From contig JAPMOS010000129.1 in NCBI GenBank assembly GCA_027972325.1, positions 1-55,000 on the forward strand: DNA of 55,000 nt. Direction: 5' to 3'. Positions 44,854 to 55,000 of this stretch are shown here, in pieces (position 1 is the first letter of the stretch; every line of letters starts with the position of its first letter). A program made the position numbers and the translations under genes. The notes beneath the pieces are model-generated. The model saw only the letters and a program-made list of their open reading frames with translations, was not told the DNA's origin and made no database searches. The stretch is from Paratrimastix pyriformis. Its lineage: Eukaryota > Preaxostyla > Paratrimastigidae.

Positions 44854-47800
44854 TGACGCCGCGACGGCCACCCGGGGCCCTCGACCCGCCCCACATACCC
44901 CTGAGCACCCCCCCCCCCCCCCCCCCCCCCCCCCCCACGCACTCGTTTGGGTTGGGCATCCGCGTCGCCGGGGACGACAGGTTCCGTTTTCGAGGCTGCT
45001 ACGGGCGCAAATTGGCCACGAGCCACTTGCTGTGGACGTTTATAACTGAGTGGGGACCCTGGCACGGACACACCCAGCATCATCATCACAGCTTTCTCGC
45101 CCACCGTGCAGAGGACTGCCCTGTGGAGCGGCACGAGGAACTCGTCCTGAATTTGACCGCCCTCGCCAGCAATCTGTCCTACCATCAATGCCCCGAGAAT
45201 CGTTTCCTCAGCCCGGGACCTCGACTTGCCTCCCGTCTGCGATGCTGACTGGTTGAACATCATCGATGGGCTTGCATGCGCCCCAATCGCTCGTCGTTGC
45301 CTCCTTTCGCGTCACCATCATCTCTTCCATCATCCCCTCCCCTCCTGCACATCCTCCCCCTCCCACACACTAGTTCTTGTGGGTGGGTTAACACATCCTA
45401 ATCCCGAGCTCATTGCCGAGACAGCCCGAGTCTACGCGAACCTCTGCAGAATCGAAACCCACCGGACCATGCTCAGGGCCATGAAGGGTCCGTCTTCTCT
45501 GTTCTGTGCCCGTGTGCGCGGTGTGTGTGTCTGTGTCTGTGTCTGTGTCTGTGTCTGTGTCTGTGTCTGTGTCTGTGTCTGTGTCTGTGTCTGTGTCTGT
45601 GTCTGTGTCTGTGTCTGTGTCTGTGTCTGTGTCTGTGTCTGTGTCTGTGTCTGTGTCTGTGTGTCTGTGTCTGTGTGTGTGTGTGTGTGTGAGCTGTTCA
45701 TCCGAAAAAGTTCCCATACACAGACCCGATGTCCAACTCCCAGTTTTCCCATCTCGGATCGTTTTGAGAAGAGCCGGAATAATGTTTGCTCCAGGGCGAA
45801 GAGGACCGTCACAGCAACAGGATCAGAATGTCCACAACAGGAGCTCTTGTACAGGATCCCTTTTGCACATGGGTGCTGTCTCTCCTTTACTTTTTCCTCG
45901 ATGTTCTAACAGGCCTCACATCCCCTATGGATAGTGCTGGACATGTGCATGTTGCTGCTGATGCACTCGGACCCCGAGGTGCTCGAGGCCGTTGCGGGGA
46001 TCGTGATCAACTACGCCCAGGACCAGGTGGCAGCGGCCTTTTTGGCCAAAGAAGGCGTCTTGACACGGTCCGGTTGCAATCACCCTGTTATTGCCAGAAC
46101 AAATTGCAGAGGGGGTTCCCCTGGGCTCAATACTGTGACGAAAGGGTCTAATCCACAGGCAACGCGGTAAGTTGGTTGAATCAAGACCCTTTTCGTTGGG
46201 CATACGAAGAAATTGTCCGGCGTGCAAGCATCGGAAATGGGCAAGCAATATGTTTCACCCAGTCACGAGCCAGGCAGCGGGCAAGCAGCAGGTGAGCACA
46301 ACACCTGCACACCCGCACACACGCACACACGCACACACGCACACACGCACACACGCACACACACGCACACACACGCACACACACGCACACACGCACACAC
46401 ACGCACACACACGCACACCCGCACACCCGCACACCCGCACACCCGCACACCCGCACCCGCACACCCGCACACACCCGCACACACCCGCACACACCCGCAC
46501 ACGCACACATTGAAAAGAGGGAAGAGAGACACCGCAAGAAATGTAGGCACAGTCCACGAGGGAAGCGCCATAGTCAAGCAGTGTCCACCAAGCCAACATA
46601 CGCAAGCAGGCGGCAGCGAACAAGGGTCAGTCAACGGCAAAGCGCTCAGGCGGAAGAGCACGTCAACATCCGAGACCGGAAATCAGGACCCACAAGGGAT
46701 CCGTCACATGGTGTGGATGGACCTCACGCTCTCACCACATCGCACAGCAGCAGCATGTGTCGCGCCAAAGGGGGGTCCCCGACACAGGCAAGACAAGGGG
46801 CAATCGGAGCATATGACACAGACCTTTTCGATTGGGTGCGCAAGTAGAATGTCGATGGCGAGCATCGACGACGGACGGGACGGGACGGCAACGAACGGGA
46901 CGGGCCAGCGCACACCCGCACACACCCGCACACCCGCACACCCGCACACCCGCACAGCAAGAAATGAAGGGGATCTGGTGAAGGAAAAACGCTTCGTCCA
47001 GATTGAGCATCCATGATCGGAGCGGGCATCACCACCACCACGGGGGCATCGCCGCAGAGGCTCACGGACCGGGCAAGACAGCATGACAGAGATGGTGGTT
47101 GGTGGTTGGTGGTGGAAGGCCTCTCCTTGCCCCTTCCCCCTCCCCCCCTCCCCCCTTCCCCCTTCATCCTTCACCTTGCCTCCAACACACGCCCTCCCTT
47201 CAAATTTCAGGTTGGGCGAAGTCCTGGATGACATGCAGGTGCACAGCCCCGACTTGGCGCTCACCGTTTGCCGCGCCATGTACAACATTTGGTCGGTCCT
47301 CCGCCCTCCTGGTCTTTTTCCCCTCCTTCTGCCACACGCGTCCTTTAGCGGGTCATTTTTTTCTGATTTGTCGTCCCCCACCGCGACCCACCTCCCTGCA
47401 GTTTGCACGGCCAGTTTGCTCTGGCGCCACCGCTGCTGACCCAACTGAGGGGACTCCTGGACACCCTGACCCGCGGTTCGTGTCACGCCGGGGCTTGAAT
47501 GAGGGGGGGGAGGGGAGGAGATGCGACCGGTGTCTGTTTTCGCATCCTTTCGTTCACCGCCTCTGTTTTATGCCCGCTTGGTGTTGGCGTCGCACGCAGC
47601 TTGCGCCGAGGCAGCGCGAACCAATCCGGACTTTCCAAAAGGCCTCGCGCCCCTGCTCTCCCAACTGGGTTCCCTCCTCGTCCAGTCTTCATCCAAAACC
47701 ACGTCACCGCCCCCTCCGTCTCCGCCACCATCCATCTCTTCCGCCTCCACCTCCACCTCCGCCTCCGCCTCCGCCTCCGCCTCGAGCGGGCAACGGCACC

Positions 47801-47943
47801 GGCCGCATATAGTTGTGCGTTCGTCCACCGCACCCGCGATCCCGCCCAACATTCTCGTGCGTGCCTCGACGCCAACACACCCTTCTGGTGGGGTGTCTGT
47901 CCGCTATGACTCGGGAGCGGACGGGCGGCTGCCTTCGGGTTGA
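41983..47943 (+). CDS. ARMC2: ARMC2 copy B, apparently intact
   Basis: ARMC2 is an armadillo-repeat protein needed for radial-spoke delivery and motile cilia. Phase-consistent exons: 41983-42098, 42146-42839 (or 42890), 43137-43428, 43532-43772, 43946-44066, 44252-44630, 45112-45201, 45374-45487, 45935-46067, 47211-47291, 47402-47475 and 47600-47943. The protein is about 890-910 residues (human 867). Family marks: [10 protein letters not shown] near the N-terminus; [42 protein letters not shown], made across the exon 4/5 join; [37 protein letters not shown], across exons 6/7; [18 protein letters not shown]; and [11 protein letters not shown]. The donors of exons 2, 5 and 7 are the least certain. 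Exon 2 encodes a Pro/Ser-rich linker. The start is the first ATG after an in-frame stop. Confidence 0.92.
44742..44853. repeat. (ATC)n array in ARMC2-B intron 6
   Basis: CATCCAGAT words, then pure ATC. Same position and length class as 18222-18335 in copy A. Confidence 0.95.
44909..44936. repeat. Poly-C run in ARMC2-B intron 6
   Basis: An uninterrupted C-run of roughly 28 bases, against about 14 at the matching site of copy A. It is a slippage-prone and sequencing-error-prone tract. Confidence 0.9.
45521..45692. repeat. (TGTGTC)n array in ARMC2-B intron 8
   Basis: About 25 hexamer units followed by a short pure GT run. Copy A has an octamer version of this array. Confidence 0.95.
46306..46509. 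repeat. (ACACGC / ACACCCGC)n array in ARMC2-B intron 9
   Basis: About 200 bases of GCACAC-type repeat. Copy A keeps only a short version at about 19728-19748, just left of its 6.2-kb insertion. Confidence 0.95.
46649..46651 (+). other. Empty site of the 6.2-kb element in copy B
   Basis: A single GGC inside GCGCTCAGGCGGAAGAGC. Copy A shows GGC on both sides of 19887-26092. Confidence 0.9.
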
Positions 47944-48489
47944 AGTGGACCGCCTCGAGCGGGGGGTCAAGTCGGCCCGAGGCGTCCGGGCAGGTGTCCC
48001 CTCCTCGTTAACACGGGCCGTCGAGTGCAGTCTCCGGAGGAAGAGGAGGACGCACCTGGACCCCACAGTTCCCCTCCTGCAAGTCACTTTCTTTTTCTCC
48101 CACCCTTTCCTTCCCATTTTCATTTTCAGTCTGATTCATTCCAGCAAGCAAGTTGGTGCTCGCTCCGACACCCTTGCCACTCATTTCTTCCCAACCGCGT
48201 GTTTCCGGTTTTGAGTGGACGGTCGTCCACAAGAACCTAAAGGGCACAGGGTTCCTATAGAGACGGGGGGGGGGGGGGGGGGGATGGACGGGGTGTCTTG
48301 ATCCCGGAGTGTCGGCGACCGGAGAAGCGGGTCACTGTTCGCCTCCAGTGTCGCCGTGCTCCCCATCCCCCTGCCTCCTCCTTCCCCCGAAGAAAAGCGA
48401 CGGAGAGTTGAAATGGTCTGGGATGGATGGGAGAGGGGGGTGGTGGGTGGGAAGAGAGGGAGGATCGAGCGGGAGACGCCTCCACCTCC

Positions 48490-48690
48490 CTATGTACGCA
48501 CACTCAGGCCTGGTGCGGGCAGCGTCAGCACCAGCTGGCGCCTCGGGTGCCCGAGGTCCGAGAGCACTTTGAGCAGCGGGCAGGCCAGCACCACCTTGCT
48601 TCCGTCGCCGCGTAGACGGTCCAGAACCAGCTCGCGCAATTGGAGGGTGACTGCATTGCCGTCCCCACCCCAAAAGACATGATATGGGGA
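48490..48690 (-). CDS. Unassigned C-terminal exon between ARMC2-B and CLN3-B
   Basis: After the acceptor GGCAATGCAG (minus strand, near 48651) the frame reads VTLQLRELVLDRLRGDGSK, then VVLACPLLKVLSDLGHPRR and QLVLTLPAPGLSVRT, then stop. It lies downstream of the CLN3 stop and opposite the 3' flank of ARMC2. It could be the last exon of an alternative CLN3 transcript or of a nested minus-strand gene. The helix-strand-helix pattern is reminiscent of an STAS-like fold, which is only an impression. Confidence 0.4.
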   Translation of the reverse strand, partial: SPYHVFWGGDGNAVTLQLRELVLDRLRGDGSKVVLACPLLKVLSDLGHPRRQLVLTLPAPGLSVRT

Positions 48691-49188
48691 GCGCGGGTCC
48701 GGGGCAACCTTTTGCCACGCGATTGGTAGGGGCCGTGCGGTATCGAATCTGTTACAGCGGCTGTCTCTCACGGTGCCCCGCCTATGGTCCGATCCCTGCA
48801 TAGGCGGCGCAGAGGACCGTCTCGTCTCCTTCTGCACATCTGACCCACGGCCAGTGCGGAGGCCTCACAATTCAGCTCATCGGTACCCCTCGTATCAATA
48901 GTATTATTGTCTGGTGGCACAAACACGACACCACCACCACCACCACCCGAAAACACGAGGAGAAGAAGGGAGAAGGAGGGGATGGGTGTTGGTGTGGGGA
49001 TGGGTGTGGGTGTGGGTGGGGATGGGGATGGGGTGGGATGGGTGTGGGTGGGGAGACGTTGGTATCATCAACAACATCAACAACATCATCACCGGGGGGG
49101 GGGGGGGGGGGAGCGCCCGACTTTGGAGGGACTGGATCCAGGGCTCGACACATCCCCGGCTTCATCATCATCATCCAGTCATCATCGC

Positions 49189-50702
49189 CTACTTTTGGAG
49201 GGACTGGATCCAGGGCTCGACCCACATCCCCAGCACGGCGGCGGCGGTGATGCCCGTTGCGGATGCCGAGCTGCCGATGCCCAGCGAGAACTCGCGCAGT
49301 TCCGGGGCAACCTGCACAGAGGACGCAGAAATACGGGGCAGAATGGAGGAGGAGATGAATGGCGTGCGAGAACTCGCGCAGTTCCGGGGCAACCTGGGGG
49401 CCGCGACAGAGGACGGAAAAGACGGGGGAAGAAGGAGGGAGGAGATGAATGGCGGTGCATCACCATCACCATCACCAGCATCAATACCAGCATCATTATC
49501 ATCCAATCATCACCCAATCATACACAGACAGCCATCCTGACACAGACCTGGAGGCTCATCTGGTAGAAGACATTGACGTCAGTGACCCCGCCCAGCAGGC
49601 CCTCCCAGAGGATCAGACACAGACAGCACAGACAGACAGACAGCACAGACAGCACAGACACAGACAGACAGCACAGACAGACACAGACAGACAGACAGAT
49701 AGCTCATCCATCATCCACCACAGCCAGCCCGACAGCACCGACATAAGCACAGACCTGGAGGCTCATCTGGTAGAAGACATTGACGTAGGTGACCCCACCC
49801 AGCAGGCCCTCCCAGAGGATGAGCAGGAAGATCACCCAGAACCAGGGCACAAAGCCGTAGATGGCCTGGAACAGGAAGAAGACCAGGTTGGCGGCCTGCA
49901 TATGCAATCCAAGTGGGTCGGAAAGGAAGAAGATCAGGTTGACGGCCTGCATATGCAATCCGAGTGTGTGTGAACGGTGTGTATGAACGGCGGGGTCAGT
50001 GCCTCGGACAGGAAGAACACCAGGTTGGCGGCCTGCATTACAATGTGTGGAAAGGGTCAGATTGTGGGAACAAGCGTGTCATATTTTGGATGCCTCGGAC
50101 ACCAGGCGTGTGAAAGGGGTCGTATTTATTTTGGGTACCGTAAAACACGAAATTTCGTAGCCGGGGGTACTAAATTTGAAAAATGGCCCGAAAAATAGGG
50201 GGGGGTGGGGGGGAGGGGGGGAGGGGGTACTATATCTCGTGGGCTCGGGGGTACGAAATTTCGGGGGTTTTCCGATAGAGTTTGGTCCGAGGAGCCACGA
50301 AAAATAGGGGGGGGTACTAAATTTCGTGGGGTACGAAATATCGTGTTTTACGGGAGTTTGACGCACAGGACAAAGCAGCCAGACCTGCAGCACGGAGGGG
50401 ACCCAGACGTGCTTGATGGCGAACAGGCAGATGGCAGCGGGCAGTGGGGCATGGACGCGGCCAGACCTGGAGCACGGATGGGACCCAGACGTGCTTGATG
50501 GTGAACAGGCTGGTCGAACTGCGGCTGAAGAAGACGCCCACCTGATAGATGGTCGCGTAGTAGCGATAGTAGTCGTCCCGTGGGATGGGCCCGTCGAACT
50601 TGATGGTGGGGCTGATGCCCTGGTTGATCAGATACTCCGAGAAGTACACCAGCAGCAGCGGAATCAGGAACCTGGGGTGTGGATATGTGTCAAACAGAAA
50701 GG

Positions 50703-50794
<92 letters not shown>

Positions 50795-50837
50795 GGATGA
50801 TGATTGGATGATGATTGGATGATGATTGGATGATGAT

Positions 50838-50876
<39 letters not shown>

Positions 50877-50930
50877 GGATGATGATTGGATGATGATTGG
50901 ATGATGATTGGATGATGATTGGATGATGAT

Positions 50931-50975
<45 letters not shown>

Positions 50976-51028
50976 GGATGATGATGATGATGATTGGATG
51001 ATGATGATGATGATTGGATGATGATGAT

Positions 51029-51082
<54 letters not shown>

Positions 51083-51095
51083 GGATGATGATGAT

Positions 51096-51149
<54 letters not shown>

Positions 51150-51184
51150 GGATGATGATTGAATGATGATTGGATGATGATGAT

Positions 51185-51253
<69 letters not shown>

Positions 51254-51403
51254 GGATGATGACGATGATGATGATGATGACGATTGGATGACGATGATGA
51301 CGATTGGATGATGATGATTGGATGATGATGATGATGATGATTGGATGATGATGATTGGATGATGATGATGATGATTGGATGATGATGATGATGATTGGAT
51401 GAT

Positions 51404-51448
<45 letters not shown>

Positions 51449-51501
51449 GGATGATGATGATGATGATTGGATGATGATGATGATGATTGGATGATGATGA
51501 T

Positions 51502-51555
<54 letters not shown>

Positions 51556-51568
51556 GGATGATGATGAT

Positions 51569-51621
<53 letters not shown>

Positions 51622-51634
51622 GGATGATGATGAT

Positions 51635-51707
<73 letters not shown>

Positions 51708-53435
51708 CGATTGGATGACGATGATGACGATTGGATGATGATGATGATGATTGGATGATGATGATGATGATGATTGGATGATGATGATTGGATGATGATG
51801 ATGATGATTGGATGATGATGATGATGATTGGATGATTGGATGATGATGATGATGATGATGATTGGATGATTGGATGATGACGGTGGCCCTGGTTGATCAG
51901 ATAATCCGAGAAGTACGCCAGCAGCAGCGGAATCAGGACCTGGAGGGCCCGGTGGAGGGGCGTTTGTGTCATTCAAGGAACCAGTGAGGTTGAAGAGACG
52001 GCACGAATGAGAGGCATGCGTGAGTTTGTGTGATGTCGGGGGTGCTGATGGCTGGGCCGGGGGGATGATGGTGGTGCCGGGGTGTGTTGATGGTGCCGGG
52101 GTGTGTTGATGGTGCCGGGGTGTGTTGATGGTGCCGGGGTGTGTTGATGGTGCCGGGGTGATGGTGCCGGGGTGATGGTGCCGGGGTGATGGTGCCGGGG
52201 TGATGGTGCCGGGGTGATGGTGCCGGGGTGATGGTGCCGGGGTGATGGTGCCGGGTGATGGTGCCGGGGTGATGGTGCCGGGGTGATGGTGCCGGGGTGA
52301 TGGTGCCGGGGTGATGGTGCCGGGGGTGTTGATGTTGATGGCGCCAGGGTTAAGATGATGGGGCCGGGGGGTAATGATGACGGTGCCCGGGTTGATGCTG
52401 ATGGTGCCGGGGGTAACGATGACGGTGCCGAGGGGGTAATGGTGCCCGGGTTGATGATGGGGTGACGGTGCCGGGGGGGTAATGATGACGGTGCCCGGGT
52501 TGATGCTGATGGTTCCAGACTTTGCCAAGTGCTTCATCTGGCGCAGCCGCTGGACGAAGGATAGTTTTGCAGGGACCGCTCCGGCAGCCGGCTCGGGGGC
52601 GTCCGATAAGGCGGCTGGTGCCCCGGGAGCTTCAGACAGTGTCGGCACTCCCGTACCTTCTTCAGCCTTGGCCTCTGGGTGACGGTATAGGGTGCATCAA
52701 CTCCTCGAGGTCGACATCAGACCTGACAAGAGGGCGTCGTACTCCACCGTCGGTGGTTTGGCTAATTGCAGATTCTACATCAACAATTTTGTTCAAAAAC
52801 GATCACGAACCTGAATGTGTTTGGAGAGTGGCCGGCTTTTGCAGAACGAAGAAGTAACAGATCACAATGATCAAGGGGACCCAACCGATGGCCATCAGAG
52901 TGACTTGTTGCGATAGCCGGAACCAGGACTTGAACGCAAGATACGAGAGGGAACCAACGACACCAGCTCCACCTGTGGGCTTCCAGTGAGCGCCGCGCCG
53001 ACCGGGAATGAAGAACAGACCGGTCCCGGAACTCCATGCAGTGACGGTGCTCTTGTGGAAGTAGGAAGAGAGGGCCAGAAACGTGACCTCACCGAATCCG
53101 GAGCTGACGGAGGCAAGGACCACGCCAAGGAGGCGCAGCCAAACGGCATCGCACCAGGCGACCAGCTGAAAACAGGACAGTTGCGTGATGGCAACAAAAA
53201 GGATGCGTGCCCAATAGGGGAAGAGGTGCATCCAAAAGGCGGCCGTAGACTGTATAATAAGGCATGGGAGAATGTCGCAGAGCAACACTACTGCTGTTGG
53301 GGCCTTGCCGTCCAACAGATCATCGGCGGCGGAGAGCATGACCACGTAACCGAAGTTATTAATCAGGCCAGAGAAGAAGAATGTGAGGAGATTCCGAAAG
53401 CTCTCGGCGGCTGGGGCGCAGCGGCAGGATCCCAT
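49189..53435 (-). CDS. CLN3: CLN3/battenin copy B, intact six-exon gene
   Basis: Battenin is a multi-pass lysosomal/vacuolar membrane protein (yeast Btn1) linked to pH and glycerophosphodiester export. Exons 53435-53021, 52972-52811, 52674-52521, 50671-50467, 49895-49755 and 49311-49189 sum to exactly 1200 nt (399 residues and a stop; human 438), and all phases agree. It starts MGSCRCAP, a myristoylation-like MG-x-C start comparable to human MGGC. Then: LINNFGYVVMLSAADDLL; TAVVLLCDILPCLII; SSGFGEVTFLAL; SSGTGGAGVVGSLSYL, across exons 1/2; the hydrophilic loop of exon 3; PLLLVYFSEYLINQG; YQVGVFFSRSS; LILWEGLLGGVTYVNVF; and PELREFSLGIGSSA in the last exon. Intron 1 is 48 nt. Intron 3 (1.85 kb) is almost all repeat. 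It is convergent with ARMC2-B. Confidence 0.95.
50701..51880. repeat. 1.2-kb (GAT)n array with GATTGG interruptions in CLN3-B intron 3
   Basis: Nearly pure GAT, interrupted at irregular intervals by GATTGGAT and GACGATTGG words that suggest higher-order repeat blocks. For example, the GACGATTGGATGACGATGAT block occurs twice, about 51280 and 51705. It lies between exon 4 and a partial second copy of exon 4 (51887-51945). Confidence 0.97.
52068..52500. repeat. GGTGCCGGGGTGAT minisatellite in CLN3-B intron 3
   Basis: Fourteen-base GGTGCCGGGGTGAT units, preceded by GGTGCCGGGGTGTGTTGAT units, then degenerate GACGGTGCCCGGGTTGAT units up to the exon 3 donor. Copy A has only a short relic at about 31590-31745. 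Confidence 0.95.
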
Positions 53436-53524
53436 TTCTGCGGAACTCCCCTGCACGAAGGTTTATTGCCCAGGCGTGGGTGCGGCAGAAAGAAAGACAG
53501 GAAAGAGCAATCATCGAAAAATTT

Positions 53525-53930
53525 TATGCGTCCAGATCTTCGCCCTCCTCTTCTGCCTCTTCGTCCGCCTCTTCGTCTTCTTCCTCCTCCTTCTGCTTCT
53601 TCTGCTTCTTCTTCTTCTTCTTCTTCTTCTTCATTCTTCTTCTTCTTCTTCTTCTTCTCCGCCTGCGCCTCCGGCATCACGACTCCGTATCTGCTCTTCA
53701 GAAAGGTGCACCCTTCCTCGATAGTCAGCATGATGTTTGTGCGTCTTTTGGGCAGAGCAGCGGACGAACGGGTCGTTGCTTTGGGCGCTGGTTGGTCTTT
53801 CGAGGCCCGCGGTGGCTGTTCCGGAAACTCAGACTCGGAGGAAGAAAACGCTGATTCCAGAAATCGAGGCCGCCGCTGGAGCAACTCATTCTTCCGGATG
53901 TCATTATCCGACGTCGAAGTAGGCGATCTG
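53525..53930 (-). CDS. Small charged protein with Lys/Glu microsatellite tail
   Basis: The minus strand reads NDIRKNELLQRRPRFLESAF then SSSESEFPEQPPRASKDQP, and RRTNIMLTIEEGCTFLKSRY then GVVMPEAQAEKKKK. A CTT/TTC microsatellite (about 53574-53660) then encodes a Lys- or Glu-run depending on frame. One frame ends EDEEADEEAEEEGEDLDA at about 53525, which looks like a natural acidic tail. The frame directly continuous with the upstream part is instead Glu-rich, then Arg/Gly-rich. No in-frame ATG is seen before NIML, so an upstream exon is likely. The family is not recognised. It overlaps or abuts the CLN3-B 5' end. Confidence 0.45.
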
Positions 53931-53961
53931 TCGTGGTGGACGTCGAAGTAGGCGATCTGTC
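53900..53961. repeat. Tandem duplication of GACGTCGAAGTAGGCGATCT
   Basis: GACGTCGAAGTAGGCGATCT followed by GTC occurs at 53910 and 53939 with a 29-base period. GACGTC is a CRE/bZIP-type core and lies between two divergent reading frames, so it may be regulatory. It also codes in the minus-strand frame. Confidence 0.6.
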
Positions 53962-54228
53962 ATGTCCTTCCAGCCCATGGCCACCACAACGAGGCCTCCA
54001 CTATATAACAATGGACTGAACCCCTCTCCCTTGCGGGTGGACGACGGCAGCGTCAGGCTCGCCGGGTGGGCTCGTCCTCAAAACCTGCGAGGAGGTGGGG
54101 TCTCAGGTCACCGCTCTTCCCGTCTCCTTCTCTTCCTGCTTTGCTCTCGCCAGGATGGCGGCACCGCCCAAACGGAACTACATCGGGGCCTGACGCTGGG
54201 CCTCGAGCGCTGGAGTGGCTGGGGATGA
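53962..54228 (+). CDS. Short plus-strand ORF, unrecognised
   Basis: ATG at 53962 opens MSFQPMATTTRPPLYNNG then LRVDDGSVRLAGWARPQNL, 88 codons in all to TGA at 54226. A possible intron (about 54097-54151, GTCTCAGG to TCGCCAG) would remove the hydrophobic SSRLLLFLLC stretch and still leave DGGTAQTELHRGLTLGL. I do not recognise it. It may be a small gene or the first exon of one. Confidence 0.35.
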   Translation: MSFQPMATTTRPPLYNNGLNPSPLRVDDGSVRLAGWARPQNLRGGGVSGHRSSRLLLFLLCSRQDGGTAQTELHRGLTLGLERWSGWG

Positions 54229-54503
54229 GGTGATATTTTGTGAAATCGGGTTGGGAAATGGGGGAAATGGGAGTAAAACCTTTTGTGAACTCTTCTCGAT
54301 TGCGATTATCTAGTTAGCCTCCTACGAGGCTGCATTAACACGAGACTGACTGACTGACTGAACCTCCCCCAAAAAAAGCACCGCGATCGTTCTGCCTGTT
54401 CAAGGCCATCCAGTCCTCGGCTCTATTCGCTCTCTCTTCCATTCGACCTGAGCCCTGAAGAGCCTCCTTCCCGAGACTTCTTCTGATTATATATTATTTG
54501 TCG
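54229..54503. promoter_or_regulatory. Probable promoter/5' UTR of the right-edge gene
   Basis: No coding signal. GACTGACTGACTGA (about 54344-54360), an A-run and a TATATTATT stretch (about 54489) stand 15-160 bases before the ATG at 54504. The TATA-like stretch is too near the start codon to be a classic TATA box for a long leader. Confidence 0.3.
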
Positions 54504-55000
54504 ATGGAAGACCATGAACAAGATCTTCGTGACACCGTATTGGCATTGCGACGCAAAAACGCCGATCTCATTTCTTCGGTGGCGCTTCTCCAAGCGGATT
54601 TGAAAAAATGGACCTCTCGGGCGGTTACAGCCGAACGCGAACGAGATACTCTGCATTTGCGCTGCGACGCCCTCTCGCGAAAGTGCGATGAACTCATCCT
54701 CGAGATGGCCAGCCGCACGGCCAAGGTGGGCGAGCTGTTTTTGGAAAGGGTTTGACTGCTCGGAAGCCGTTTTTGATCTCATTTTTTTCGAACCGGTTTT
54801 TCAATAGCCCTCACACAAACCTCAGATCATTTCAGAGGTGCCCGCGGTCACCCAGGACGCACTCCCCCAGGAGCACGATGTCTGCTCGCCCCCGGCAGCA
54901 CACACTCCAGCAGCAGAGCCGCCACTTGGGGCTGAAATCCCCGTGCCCGTCTGCTCGACCCTGGCACCATCGACCCCCTCACCCACCGAGGTGGATCATC
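54504..55000 (+). CDS. Coiled-coil protein, first two exons, runs off the right edge
   Basis: ATG at 54504 opens MEDHEQDLRDTVLALRRKNA then LLQADLKKWTSRAVTAERER and KCDELILEMASRTAK, a continuous heptad-like helix. A donor AAG/GTGGGC at 54725/54726 and an acceptor CCTCAG at 54825 join it in phase to IISEVPAVTQDALPQEHDV, then a Pro/Ala/Thr-rich stretch (EPPLGAEIPVPVCSTLAP) open to base 55000. Without splicing the frame would stop at 54755. A coiled coil followed by a disordered linker is common in centrosomal, ciliary and trafficking proteins, but no family is recognised. Confidence 0.6.

Larger units (their letters stand above)
41724..53482 (+). repeat. Segmental duplication, copy B
   Basis: This is the compact copy of the ARMC2/CLN3 segment. 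It lacks all three elements found in copy A and keeps open reading frames in both genes. Its left edge is at the shared CATAACCGAGCATGAAGGG. Its right edge is just past the CLN3 start, at the shared CACGAAGGTTTATTGCCCAG. About 5.9 kb of unrelated sequence holding two genes separates it from copy A, so the arrangement is an interspersed direct duplication and not a simple tandem one. Confidence 0.95.

Noticed and set aside
53574-53660. A dedicated Lys-rich nuclear localisation domain
   Set aside because: The Lys or Glu run depends on frame through a TTC/CTT microsatellite, so its identity cannot be fixed from sequence alone.

Overview
This window is nuclear DNA from an intron-bearing, flagellated eukaryote. 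It is GC-rich and has short GT-AG introns (47-54 nt are common). The genes I can name are all eukaryotic: ARMC2 (a radial-spoke assembly factor of motile cilia), CLN3/battenin (a lysosomal membrane protein) and a PDCD2/TSR4-like ribosome-biogenesis protein. Long trinucleotide repeats, non-LTR retrotransposons and TIR elements are frequent. A unicellular opisthokont or chytrid-like lineage would fit, but the sequence alone does not settle the taxon.

Layout. 1-790: fragments of an unrecognised plus-strand gene. About 900-6250, minus strand: a decayed LINE (APE endonuclease, reverse transcriptase, RNase H, and a C-terminal domain that looks like an amino-methyltransferase). 6.3-10.6 kb: poorly resolved host exon fragments and a minisatellite. 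11106-35822 (copy A) and 41724-53482 (copy B): two direct copies of one segment carrying convergent ARMC2 (plus) and CLN3 (minus). Between the copies are two minus-strand genes: an unrecognised protein with a coiled-coil start (35966-37571) and the PDCD2/TSR4-like gene (37860-40992). After copy B come a small charged-protein gene (minus), a short plus-strand ORF, and the 5' exons of a coiled-coil protein running off the right edge.

Copy B holds what looks like the working pair. ARMC2-B can be modelled as 12 exons with consistent phases (about 890-910 residues). CLN3-B can be modelled as six exons giving 399 codons. Copy A is longer because three elements landed in it and left diagnostic scars that copy B shows empty: a 3.65-kb inverted-repeat element (11162-14806, 3-bp duplication), a 6.2-kb TIR element (19887-26092, 3-bp duplication GGC) and a 3.3-kb 5'-truncated LINE (32197-35483, 14-bp duplication) sitting on a CLN3 splice acceptor. 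ARMC2-A and CLN3-A also carry reading-frame breaks absent from copy B. Copy A therefore reads as a decaying duplicate, unless assembly errors explain the small indels.

The most unusual points are: the LINE family with RNase H followed by a methyltransferase-like domain, seen in two separate elements; the two transposons with 3-bp duplications, which carry host-like exon fragments and no visible transposase; and the repeated partial copies of CLN3 exon edges lying beside GAT/ATC arrays.
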